Positions 12,127 through 22,909 of a DNA stretch of 64,000 nt are shown in pieces. The translations under genes were made by a program, and so were the position numbers. A model generated the notes under the pieces. The model saw only the letters and a list, made by a program, of their open reading frames with translations. It had not been told where the DNA came from and ran no database searches. This DNA comes from Warburgia ugandensis (Eukaryota > Streptophyta > Magnoliopsida > Canellales > Canellaceae): assembly GCA_035236585.1 (NCBI GenBank), contig CP141137.1, positions 43,174,057-43,238,056 of the forward strand. The letters run 5' to 3'. Within the stretch, counting starts at the first letter, position 1, and each line of letters opens with the position of its first letter.

Positions 12127-13262
12127 TCTTAATCTTCTTTTCTACAAAAGTGCTGTAGTTGTAGTGTGCTTTTTCTTTTTTACTAGTATTTCTCGGTTAT
12201 CGACTATTCTAGGACATTTGACCCAAAAAAAAAAAACACTATTCTAGAACAAGATCCAAGTCACCATGTCAAGATATTGATCTTCCTAGTCATATCTTAG
12301 ATGCTGACCAATATGGTTAAATCTTAGTCATGCGTCAGTTCTAAGCTTTCCAACCTTTGTCAAATTCTTTCCCTTGCTTGAGAGTCCATCTCTGGGACAT
12401 GTTTAAAGTAGAGGATAAAACATGCAAAGAATATAGATAAAGGGATATGAACGTAGACAAGATCTAACTATCTATCTCATTCGTTGAAACATACAAAAAT
12501 AGCATCTATTGAGGCTAGCAAGTGTAGAAATAAAGTATTTCTAACATAACCATAAAATTCCATCAAGTAGATAGGAGAGTTCAAAGAGTGGATTACTACA
12601 AGGCACTTCTCAGATGTAACATGTAAAGAAAAACTAAGAAAGAAACAATTAAAACTGGCGATAGTACCAAATATTGAACGCTACCTCAAGTAATAAACAT
12701 GCCACATACAATCAAGAAGACTAAGCATACCTTTACATTCTCAATTCCTTCCTTGGCCAACGACAATAGGTCCTGAAAGTGTCCCTCTGGATTGCCACTC
12801 TCTTCGAATTCCTAAACAAAACATCAAACCAACAAATAAAACATTTCCAACCATATGTTCCTAACAGTCATGAATCAATATAATACGAATGAAAAGCAAT
12901 TTGTTGAATAGGAAGTCACCTTGCATCTAGTAGGATGCACACCAACAGAACAGAAAATCTGCCCTGTAGAAGACAATGAGCGTCGTAAGGCAGAAGAAGT
13001 ACGATGAACAGAATTGCTCAAATAGGAATGCAACAAAAATGTGTCAGCTAGAAAAGAGTCGATTCCAACCCGTAAAGCTCTACAAAACAAGAAATGGGAA
13101 ATAAAGAGCAATGTGGAGAAGCAAACCATCAGTTTCTGCAATTGCCAAAGAGAAGAAGAAAGAGAAGAAGGAAATTGAGAAAAAGAAATGCTAGAATTGG
13201 TGGACTAGATGAGTAAAGAAGTGTTTATGGAAATGCCTCACCTGTTAAATTGACGGCTATAT

Positions 13263-14788
13263 CTGCGTTTGGAAACAGACGGAGGAAGTCAGCAGTAAGA
13301 GGATTTCATTTGTTTTGGATGGTGGACAAGAGAGAGAGAGAGAGAGAGAGGACGGCGACGCCGTGGGAGTTGATTACACCTGCTTGGTTTGCACGGTCGG
13401 AGAAGAGAGAGACTCTTAACTCTGTAGCACGGAAGTGCTACCTTTTACTAGAAACCGGGCATATGTTACTGGCCAGGGACGGCATACGGTCGGGTGACCG
13501 TAATAACCCGAGCACGGTTAGAAAAATCTACGTACCCGAGGGCGGTTAGGTCGGGGTCGGACTAGTGCTAGTCGTGAAAAAATTAGGAAATTTAAGCAAC
13601 TTATATAATTTATTTTAAATGACAAAAATACTCTTATATAAAAAAAATTTAAATAAAATATAAGAGTATTAAACTATAAAATATCGATCAAAACTCTAAG
13701 CCTCCATGTAGAAGCACATTATGATGTAGGTTTGGAAAATATTTATGAATGTTGTAGCAAGCTAAGTTTAACTTGAAAACATGACCCGAATAACTCATAA
13801 GGGCCAAGGCATAAGGGCAGAAAAATCTTGACCCTAGTACGGCTAGGGGCAAAATTTCTTTGATCTAAGCATATTTAGGGTTGGTCAAGGGCAATAGAAA
13901 AGAACTAGGTTTAAGATCAGAGTCAACCAAATATCATCCCATAACCATCCTAGCTTTGGATTTCTACTCAAATACTGTGGGAATCTAGTTGATGCATTCT
14001 AATGGAAACTAATTTTGAAGGATATCTAGGAATATTCAAGGTTTTTTATAGTAAACCATGGATTTTGACATGGATATTTTACCCAACACCTTTTCTATTG
14101 GGATTAGCACAATTTCTGTTTGGTGGTGGTTTCCTTAAGATTTATGGTACTTTGTGAAATTTTAAAGAATTTTAATGAATTTTAATATGCATTAAATATA
14201 ACTAAACAACTAATAGATTAAGGTTGGCTCACTTGAAATAAATAAAATATGATTGTTATATGGGCTTGTTTTGGCATTTTACTTGGGTTTTCTTTTGACT
14301 TTTCATTTGGGTTTGATTTTACTTTTAACTTAGGCTTTTCTTTTGTCTTTATGGCTTAGATAGGCTAAAGTCAATGTTGCATGCCATTGAGTGATACTAA
14401 ACCATGTTTCTTTATGTTAAAAATCATGACCATTGAACTTTTGGAAATTTTTCAAAACACAAATATGTGGTTTGGGTCATCTCATTATTTTTTGTGGGTC
14501 ATCTAATTTTTGCTCAATGAGCATGATGAATATTTGGATCTTCTAAAAGGAATTAGAAAACAATGGTGGGGACTCCTACTGGGACTCTAAATCTAATGGG
14601 CCATGGGGTAACATATAACATAGTGGTTGGGCCCAGCCAGATTCACATATTCAAGCAATAAGGTAGCAAGGACATGACATGATACTTGTCAAGCATTGTC
14701 AACACGCAAAATGGATAGTTATTTGTTATCTTGTTTAAAAATAAAAAAATTGCCAAACTTTGAGAAAGGGAAAGTCTTAATTAATATA
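13263..14788. other. TatD-like gene upstream region, then AT-rich intergenic DNA
   Basis: From 13,263 to 13,560 the sequence is clearly GC-richer, with a (GA)n run at about 13,329-13,350. This would be the 5' UTR/promoter side of the minus-strand TatD-like gene. From 13,560 onward it becomes AT-rich (runs such as aaaaaaatttaaataaaat) and I see nothing to annotate. Confidence 0.5.
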
Positions 14789-15016
14789 AAATGATTCTTA
14801 ATATCATTCCTATCTATTTTTGTTAAAAACTTCAAGGTAATTTGACTTTATTGCGTATTGGTTTAGAATTACTTAAACCACCGTGAATTAGGAAAGGACT
14901 ACACTTTCTTCATTGTCTCAAACTTTACATTCCTTTTTTCCCTTGAGAAATAAGGAGTCAAATTATAATTAAAAAATTAAATGAAAATGAAAGATGCGTG
15001 CTTGCTTAAGACTTAA

Positions 15017-15078
<62 letters not shown>

Positions 15079-15581
15079 AGTTCAAGTTTATTAGTGGATA
15101 TTTTCTCTCATTAAAAATTAGTTTTTTTTTAACAATATGACCATGCTCAATATCCATGTCTAAGGTTTTGGTGGTTTTTCAACTTTTTAACCACTACATG
15201 GAAGTCAAAGCTATAAAAATCCATGAGAACTAAAACTTAGAACCTATAACATGTCAAACTTTGCAATATCAATAACCATTAATGTGGTTTTGAACAAAAT
15301 CTACAAAAACCCTCAAAACTATGAAACTTTCCAAACATTACACCCCTACAAGATGATTCTTAATATCATTCCTATCTATTTTTGTTAAAAACTTCAAGGT
15401 AATTTGACTTTATTGCGTATTGGTTTAGAATTACTTAAACCACCCTTGTGAATTAGGAAAGGACTACATTTTCTTCATTGTCTCAAACTTTATATTCCTT
15501 TTTTCCCTTGAGAAATAAGGAGTTAAATTATAATTAAAAAATTAAATGAAAATGAAAGATGCGTGCTTGCTTAAGACTTAA

Positions 15582-15647
<66 letters not shown>

Positions 15648-15921
15648 AAAGTTCAAGTTTATTAGTGGATATTTTCTCTCACTAAAAATTAGTTTTTTTT
15701 TAACAATATGACCATGCTCAATATCCATGTCTAAGGTTTTGGTGGTTTTTCAACCTTTTAACCACTAAATGGAAGTCAAAGCTATAAAATTCCATGAGAA
15801 CTAAAACTTAGAACCTATAACATGTCAAACTTTGTAATATCAATAACCATTAATGTGGTTTTGAACAAAATCTACAAAAACCCTCAAAACTATGAAACTT
15901 TCCAAACATTACACCCCTACA
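14789..15921. repeat. 562-bp tandem duplication containing (CT)n
   Basis: Two head-to-tail copies, 14,789-15,350 and 15,351-15,921. Both run from atgattcttaatatcattcc to cattacacccctacaa and differ at only a few positions, such as an extra CTTGT near 15,446 and small changes in repeat length. Each contains a (CT)n tract, at about 15,020-15,077 and 15,584-15,646. The near-identity indicates a recent duplication. No coding content. Confidence 0.92.
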
Positions 15922-16084
15922 AATGCTTGAAGAATCCATGTGCTTTTCCTATTAATGAGATACATGTGTTGCATGCATGATAGATTTTTATCTTATGTAA
16001 TTATAACTAGATGGATTGAGATATGTGATTGCTTAAGTATATGAGATCAAGTCAAATAGGTAACTTTATTAAAAAAGTTAAAAA

Positions 16085-17180
16085 CCCATGTTCATCCATT
16101 CATGTACGTGGTCTATTCTTGAAAATCATTAAATGCATGGCTTGCTTAAATCCATGCACATGGCTTATCTAATTGGCATATTAAATCTATGCGCATGGCG
16201 TAATATGGATGGATGATGGATTCATGTGCATGATTCATATTATCTAGGTTAATGGTTCATGCGCATGGTCCATCCCAATTGAAATATTAGATCCATGAGC
16301 ATGGTTGACCTACCTTGATCAATGATCCAATGTGCATGGCTATCTCATTTGAGCCACTCGATCCATGTGCAGGACCCATCTTATGGGATTGTTGATTTGT
16401 GAGCATGGTTTGTTTCTTTTGATGATGAAATTATATACATAGATTTATTAATTGGACCTTAATATCTATGCTAGAGACCCATTATTTTGGATGGTAGATC
16501 GTTATGCATAGATCCAACATGTTAGACTACTGAACTATATGCGTAGACGTGCATTCTAGGTGGTTAATTTGTGCACTTATATCTAGTAGTTTGGATTTTT
16601 TATTTATGCGTAAAGAACCATATTGAGCTATTGATTCATGCTCATAGGCCTCGTGTTTTGGCCCATCGATCATGCATACAGATCTGCTTTCTGGCTCATT
16701 GACCTAGGTGCATAAGATCGGGCATTTTGCATCCTAGATCTGTGTGCATAGATTTGATTAATTGAACCAATATTTACATGCATAGATCGATCTTAGCTGG
16801 TCGCTGATCCATGCACACAAGATCCAGCTTTTTGTGTCATTGATCTGTGCACATAGATCTAGTCATTGGGACACAAATCCATTCGAATAGATCTGTCATT
16901 TTGGATGTTAACCTAAGCTTACAAAATTCGGCACTTTGGACTATTGATCTAAGTGTTTAGATTTAGCACTACGGACCCTTGACCCATGCGCACGGATTCA
17001 ACCATCTAGGATGTTGTTCTAAGCGCTTAGGCCACTGCAATGAACCCTCAATCTGTGCGACAGACTCACTTTTGGATTATGAGTCTGTGAGCATAGATCT
17101 GCTGCTTCAAGACCATTGATCCATGTGTATGGACATCTCCTATAGGATTGCATGATCTATGAGTATATGGTACATGCTTA
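16085..17180. repeat. Degenerate ~35-bp minisatellite, about 30 units
   Basis: A core close to ATCCATGYGCATRGATC recurs about every 35 bp, for example near 16151, 16186, 16220, 16256, 16290, 16325, 16361 and 16395, and in more diverged form near 16808, 16843, 16878, 16947, 16982, 17051, 17083 and 17120. Early units favour 'catggc/catggtcc' and later units 'catagatct', so the array drifts along its length. The spacer often contains ttttggaccattg-like words. No coding content; it may belong to the 5' LTR of the downstream chromovirus. Confidence 0.8.
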
Positions 17181-17446
17181 GTTGATTCATTACTTTGATC
17201 GCATTAGCTATAATTAACTGATATATTATTGATTGATTAGGGAGTAGAGTGTTTGACAGGCATTCCAGCATAGAGGAAAAGTAAGGAGATGTCTCACTTG
17301 ATTTTTTTTAAGAATTATGTGATTATATGACCATTCATGAGAGGGATATTTTTATTTTCATTCAAGATACTAGTGATATTGTTCTAAGAGATAGTTATTC
17401 TTAGGATTGATTTTATAAGTATGTTTAATATGGACTCAAACTTGGC
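17181..17446. other. AT-rich sequence between repeat arrays
   Basis: No feature recognised. By position it may be part of the 5' LTR of the second chromovirus, but I could not align it with that element's 3' LTR. Confidence 0.35.
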
Positions 17447-17447
17447 T

Positions 17448-17525
<78 letters not shown>
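17447..17525. repeat. (GT)n microsatellite
   Basis: About 39 uninterrupted GT units between CTCAT and GATTTTGGG. A short GTGTGTG remains at the matching place in the next duplicated unit (17,734-17,740), which suggests that the tract expanded or contracted after the 215-bp duplication. Confidence 0.95.
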
Positions 17526-17526
<1 letters not shown>

Positions 17527-17952
17527 TTTTGGGTACGATGCATCTAAAGTTTTTTCTCTAAGGGGAGACACTATAAATAAATAAATAAATTATTGTATTT
17601 GGTTTTCAAAAACTTTAAGGATCAATTCCACCTATACAAAAATAGAGATTTTAAAGAAAAATCATGTTTTAAAAACTTGGGTCATCACACTTAGTATCAA
17701 AGTCAAGGATGTGTTCTCTCACGACCATTTACTGTGTGTGATTTTGGGTACGATGCATCTAAAGTTTTTTCTCTAAAAGGGGAGACACTATAAATAAATA
17801 AATAAATTATTGTATTTGGTTTTCAAAAACTTTAAGGATCAATTCCACCTATACAAAAATAGAGATTTTAAAGAAAAATCATGTTTTAAAAACTTGGGTC
17901 ATCACACTTAGTATCAAAGTCAAGGATGTGTTCTCTCACGACCATTTACTAG
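17518..17952 (+). repeat. 215-bp tandem duplication of LTR end plus primer-binding site
   Basis: Two near-identical copies, about 17,518-17,733 and 17,734-17,952. Each includes an (AAAT)n stretch, the LTR-like 3' end AACTTGGGTCATCACA and, just after it, CTTAGTATCAAAGTC. That last string resembles the tggtatcagagc primer-binding site complementary to initiator methionine tRNA used by many gypsy elements. The copies differ by a small insertion (AGGGG versus AAAAGGGG). Confidence 0.85.
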
Positions 17953-18086
17953 ATGAAAATTATAAATGATCAACTAGATGAAAGATGTAGAATCCTAGTG
18001 TAGGTAGGTAGAAAAAGTACTTAAATAGGATTCCTTGATCTTGGAAATAGATGCCTCCAAAAAAATTCGTGTTTTAAAAACCCAGG

Positions 18087-19933
18087 TTGTCACACAGCAA
18101 CCATGAAAATGCCAATTCGACAACTATGAGAAGGTATATGGATCTAGACCATGCACTAGATGCAAGAATTATCATCCAAATAAACCATGCCCTACTGTTA
18201 CTTCAAGTGTTTCAATTGTGGAGAAGAAGGACATCTCGCCAAAAAAGTCTCGAAGAAGAAACTAGGAGTCACATAGAAAGACTCAATCCCCAAGAGACGA
18301 GGATTAATGTTTGCTTTTACCTCAGAGTAGGCACAAGCGTCAAATGTTATGGTGGGAGATACACTTCTTATTCATTATAAACCTATCAAAGTTCTTTTTG
18401 GTATAGGTTCTACACATTCCTTTATATCCATGGTTTTGTGTTATGTGTAAATAGTCCAATTTGCAATATTGGGTTTTGTCTACGTGTGATAACTCTGTTG
18501 GGTAAATCTATTTGTGCATAGAAATAACTTCAGGATGTACCTATTACAGTTGAGGAAAGATGAATGGATGCTGACTTAATTCTCTTGAAGATGACAAACT
18601 TTGATGTCATCCTAGGGATGAATTGGTTAGCTTTACATTGGGCCATGGTAAACTATCATAAGAAGAAGGTCGCCTTTGATATTCCAGGAAATGTGATGAT
18701 ATCTTTTCAAGGGAGAAGTGACTTTGTTGTAACATGTGTCATTTCTGCTATCAAGGCAGCTAGATCATTGCCAAGGGATGTCAAACCATTTTGGCTAAAG
18801 TTGAGATAGTAAAGGTTGAATGACCCAACCTGGAGTAGGTGGCAATGGTTCAAGAATTTTCAAATGCATTTCCTAAGGACCTATTAGGATTACCCCCCAC
18901 GAGGAAGATAAACTTCACCATCAAGTTGATGCCTAGCATAACTCCAATCTGGAAGGCACCATAGAGAATGGCTCCAACAAAACTTAAAGGGCTGAAGAGT
19001 CAATTGCGATAACTTCTAAATAAAGGGTTCATCATGCCTAATGTTTCACCATGAGGATCACCAATCCTTTTTGTTAAGAAGAAGGATGTGTCAATGAGAT
19101 TGTGCATTGACTACTGAATGCTTAATGAGGTCATCATAAAGAACAAGTATCCTCTACCTTAGATCATCTATTCGATTAGCTCCAAGCAATTAGATTCTTT
19201 TCCAAGATCAACTTGAGGTATGGGTACCATCAATTGAGGATTAGGGAAGACAATAACTTGAAGATGACATTCAATACTAGATATGGACATTATGAATTTA
19301 GGGTTATATCATTTGGACTGACCAATGCTCTAACCACATTTATGGAACTCATGAACAGGGGTTTTTAAACCATTCCTTGATAAATTTGTCATTGTATTCG
19401 TGGATGACATGTTGGTTTACTCCAGAGGAGCATTAAGGGCACTGGCAAGTGGTGTTGAATATATACTTAGGACAAATTAGTTGCACTTCAAATTCAGTAA
19501 GTGTAACTTCTGGTTGGAGGAAGTAAATTTTCTAGGTCATGTCACTCAAAAGATGGTGTTGTAGCAAGCCCTACTAAGGTTGAGATGGTGGAGAAGTGGG
19601 AGACACTTAAGATAGTAATAGAGATGCAGAGGTCTTGGGTCGTGTAGGATATTATAGTAGATTCATTGAGGGATTCTCATGCATTGCCTTTTCATTGATG
19701 AAGTTGACTAGGAAAGAAGTGAAATTTGTTTGAGATGACGCATGTAAAGCAAGCTTCCAAGAATTGAAGAAGAAGCTAACCATTATACCAAACCTTACCT
19801 TACCAACAGGCAAGAAGTTTCATGGTGTATAATGATGCCTTAAGTAAAGGACTATGGTGCATATTGATGCAGAATGGGGAAGTGATTGCCTATGCTTTTC
19901 AACGTTAATTACTCTAACAATGATCTAAAGCTA
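18087..19933 (+). pseudogene. Gag zinc knuckle, protease, RT and RNase H start of second chromovirus
   Basis: A zinc knuckle CFNCGEEGHLAKKV is readable at about 18,205-18,246; its last cysteine is replaced by valine. The protease motif near 18,396 reads FGIGSTHSFIS, so the catalytic aspartate is lost. The open piece 18,564-18,809 contains FDVILGMNWLALHW, the conserved stretch after the protease core. Reverse transcriptase follows in changing frames, with the catalytic FVDDMLVYS intact near 19,389. RNase H begins about 19,690 and its IAYA block lies near 19,885. The sequence stops at 19,933 where the LINE is inserted. It is the first half of one polyprotein. Confidence 0.85.
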
Positions 19934-22909
19934 AACTCCACCGATGTCAGCCCCAAGCCTAGATGAAAAAGGAGGAGGGTCTTGTGTCAGGTGCCAACCG
20001 GCAAGGAAGAAGTTGCAGATGATTTTGTTATTTCTTTCCTACATGCAAATGAATATTCATTTGTATATGTTTGTAAGTAAGAAATGAAAATCATCTCTAG
20101 CTTCTTAAAAGTATGGAGACCCTAACATGACATGAATAAAAAACTTACATTCCCTATAGCTAGGGCATTCCCCATAAGCGACACACTGCATTGGATCCCA
20201 AGTACAATGAAAAATAAGCAAGGGTTGCGAGGGCTTTCCCTTAGAAGCAAAACTCTACATCGAAACCCAGGGGTAGGGGAAAATGGGCATGGGCTACTAG
20301 AGCGTCCCCTCAGAGGCAACATGCTGCATCAGAACCCTGGTGTAGTGAAAAGTGGGCAAGGGTTAATGCCATGAAGGTCGCAAAGTGAGCGAGTAAATAG
20401 GATATCTCAAGAACATAAGATTTGTATCACCACATGGAATATAGGGATATTGACAGGGTAGAGTTTTGAGTTAGCAGACACGATGAAACGTAGGAGAGTT
20501 GACTTCGGTACGTAGGAAAGGTTAATAACAGAAATGGAGTAGGAATAATAATGGATAAAGAATTAAAGGATAAAGTTGTGGACATTCAAAGAATCAGTGA
20601 TAGAATTATAATAATAATACTTGTTCTAGTAGAGTAGATCATAAATGTTATAAGTGCATAGCACCACAAGTAGGGTCAGAATATATAATTAAGAGACAGT
20701 TTTGGGAAGATATAGAGGAAGTCATGCAAGAAATTCTCAACACTGAGGGGACATTTATAAGAGCAGAATTAAATGGTCATGTAGGAAAAGAAAAGGAAGG
20801 ATATGATAGAATACACTGAGGGTATAATATAGGAGAACAAAATGAGATGGGGAAAACTATCCTCAATTTTGTTTTGTCATACAAGCTAGCCATTGTAAAT
20901 ACATCCTTTAGGAAGAGGGATTAATATGGCTAAGTCCATTAAGAAAGTGGCAAAAGATGTCTTAGAAGCATTTAAAGGTAAAAGGCAATTAATAAAGGAA
21001 ACATGGTGGTGGAGTGAAACAGTGCAAAATGTTATTAAAGAAAAATGAGTGTGTTTTAAAGCATGGCAAAAGACAAGAAATAATGAAAAGTATAAGAATG
21101 CTAAAAATGTTGTTAAGAGCATAGTAAGTGAGGCTAAACTTAAGGCATATGATGAGCTCTATAATAGACTAGGAATAAAACAAGGTGAGAAAAATGTGTT
21201 TAAACTCACAAAAATAAGAGAATAGAAGGGTAAGGACCTAGATCATGTTAGGTGCATTGAAGTGATGATCAAAGGGTACTAGTGAAAGATGACGAGATCA
21301 AACAAAGGTGGAAAACTTACTTTAAAAAATGTTAAATGACAATGGCTCTGAGAATATAAAGATTGAAAATATTGTAAACTTAAATAACATTAGACATCAT
21401 AGATATGAACGTAGGATTAGAATACCTGAAGTGAAAGAGGCCTTGAAAAAGATGAACTCAGGAAAGGCCATGGGGCCCAATGGTATACCAATAGAGGTTT
21501 GGAAGTATATGGGAGATTCTTGGGTAGTTTGGTTGGCAAAGTTGTTTAACAAGATTATAAAATCAAAGAAAATGCTTAATGAATGGAGGAAAAGGTCTAT
21601 TGTACCAATTTATAAAGATAAAGGCGACATACAAAGCTGCACTAATTATCGAGGGATCAAACTTATAAGCCACACTATTAAATTTTTTGAAAGAGTGATT
21701 GAGAAGAGACTACGGCATGAGACAAGTGTATTGGAGAACCAGTTTGGTTTCATGCTTAAGAGGTTTACCGTGGAAGCTATTTTCTTAATAAGACAATTGA
21801 TAGAGAAATATAAGGAGAGGAGGAAAGGCCCTCTACATGGTCTTTATCAACTTAGAAAAAGCTTATGATAAAGTCCCTAGAGAGTTAATATGGAGGGTGT
21901 TGGGTGAGAAAGGGGTTTCATGGGGGCTATATAGACATAATTAAGATAAGTATGAGGGAACGATAACAAATGTTATGACCACTAGTGGCAAGACCGATGA
22001 TTTTCCTGTCACAGTAGGATTGCACCAAGGATTAGCAATGAGCCAATACCTTTTCACTTTTGTTATGCATGAGTTAACAAAACATTTGTACGAGGAGATT
22101 CCATGAAGCATACTATTTACAAATGATATAGTCTTACTTGATGAGAGAAGGGAGGGTGTAAACACAAAGCTAGAGTTATGGAGAGCAGCATTAGAATCTA
22201 AAAGATTTAAAATTAATTGAACTAAGACAGAATATATGGAATCCAATTTTAGCAAGGAGAGTAGGAGTGGAATACCGATTAAGATTGATAACCAAGAAGT
22301 CCCCATAAAAGAGCACTTTCGGTGCTTAGGATCAATGATTCATGAGAGTGGAGAGATTGAGAGGGAGGTTACTTAGAGGATCCAAGTGGGTTAGAATAAA
22401 TAGAGATGTGCATCTGGAGTTTTGTGTGATTGGCAAGTGCCGCTCAAACTAAAAGAAAAAATCTATAGGATGGCCACAAGGCCAGCCATGCTTTATGGAT
22501 CAAAGTGTTGGGTAGTTAAGGAGCATCATGTTCATAGGATGAGCATCGCAAAATTGAGGATGCTGAGATGGATGAGTGGTAAGACAAGAAATGATAGAAT
22601 TAGGAATAAAAATATTAGAGGAAACTTAGGGGTAACACCAATAGGCAATAAGATGAGGGAGATTAGACTTAGATGGTCTGGACATGTCCAAAGGAGACCA
22701 AAAATGACACTAGTTAGAAAGAGTAAGGAATTACAAGTAAAAGGTTCTAAAAGGGCAAGGAGAAGGCCCAAAATAATGTGGATAGAAGTGGTGAGAAAAG
22801 ATTTAAAAACTTCGAAACTAAATGAATCCATGGTACTTAATTAAGAGGAATGGAGGAATAAGATTCATGTGGCTAACCCCTAATTAGGTTAAGGTCTTGA
22901 TGATGATGG
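19934..22909 (+). mobile_element. RTE-clade LINE, nearly full length, nested in chromovirus RNase H
   Basis: The body starts AACTCCACCGATGTCAGCC and ends with the ...TTGATGATGATGG tail typical of plant RTE elements. The flanking 13-mers tgatctaaagcta (19,921-19,933) and tgatctagagcta (22,910-22,922) are an imperfect target duplication, with one mismatch. Removing the insert rejoins the host RNase H reading (NDLKL... then ...[10 protein letters not shown]), which supports the boundaries. At about 2.98 kb it is close to the usual 3.2-kb length. The coding region is broken by stops. Confidence 0.92.
20400..22860 (+). pseudogene. RTE LINE endonuclease-reverse transcriptase remnant
   Basis: This would encode the endonuclease and reverse transcriptase that copy LINE RNA at a nicked target. 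Endonuclease blocks are readable from about 20,400 to 20,930 (TTWNIG, APQVGSEY, KRQFWEDIEE, LNGHVGKE). The reverse transcriptase N-terminal part is the open piece 21,329-21,868 (SGKAMGPNGIPIEVWKYM, NYRGIKLIS), and a frameshift follows before [15 protein letters not shown] near 21,840. The catalytic FADD motif reads FTND near 22,110, losing one of the paired aspartates. The C-terminal open piece 22,422-22,844 has MLYGSKCWVVKEHHVHRMS and GHVQRRP, diagnostic of plant RTE elements. Several in-frame stops show it is inactive. Confidence 0.9.

Larger units (their letters stand above)
10161..13262 (-). pseudogene. TatD-family deoxyribonuclease (TATDN1-like) gene remnant
   Basis: Seven exon pieces on the minus strand match the eukaryotic TatD/TATDN1 nuclease family, which cleaves DNA with metal ions held in a TIM barrel. 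Exons: 13242-13262 (DIAVNLT), about 13127-13152 (LAIAETD), 12920-12963 (GQIFCSVGVHPTRCK), 12731-12811 (EFEESGNPEGHFQ, 27 codons), 11165-11235 ([15 protein letters not shown]), 10940-11050 (YFEKQFELAEAVQLPMF) and 10161-10242 (DSFTGSA). Donors and acceptors from 12963 down to 10161 are all GT...AG, and codon phase joins across each intron. Damage: about 45 residues between the first two pieces are missing; one base is lost after ACTG in the last exon, breaking the TGGV-HSFTG region; and no exons for the C-terminal third are found. Two expected metal ligands are replaced (FLHMR reads FLYMR; HSFTG reads DSFTG). The initiator exon is not identified. Probably a pseudogene; expression is possible but a working enzyme is unlikely. 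Confidence 0.8.

Noticed and set aside
11541-12247. Open frames of 103 and 144 codons within the large TatD-like intron
   Set aside because: Low-complexity T/C-rich translation overlapping the Au SINE fragment; no domain recognised.
13250-13549. Plus-strand 99-codon open frame
   Set aside because: It is antisense to the first recognised TatD-like exon and its upstream region, and includes a GA microsatellite.
14969-15157. Open frame with an RERERE run on the minus strand
   Set aside because: Created by the (CT)n tract in the 562-bp duplication; no homology or splice context.
18087-18380. Intact gag gene of the second chromovirus
   Set aside because: The open frame is shifted relative to the zinc knuckle, which is readable in a different frame and lacks its last cysteine.
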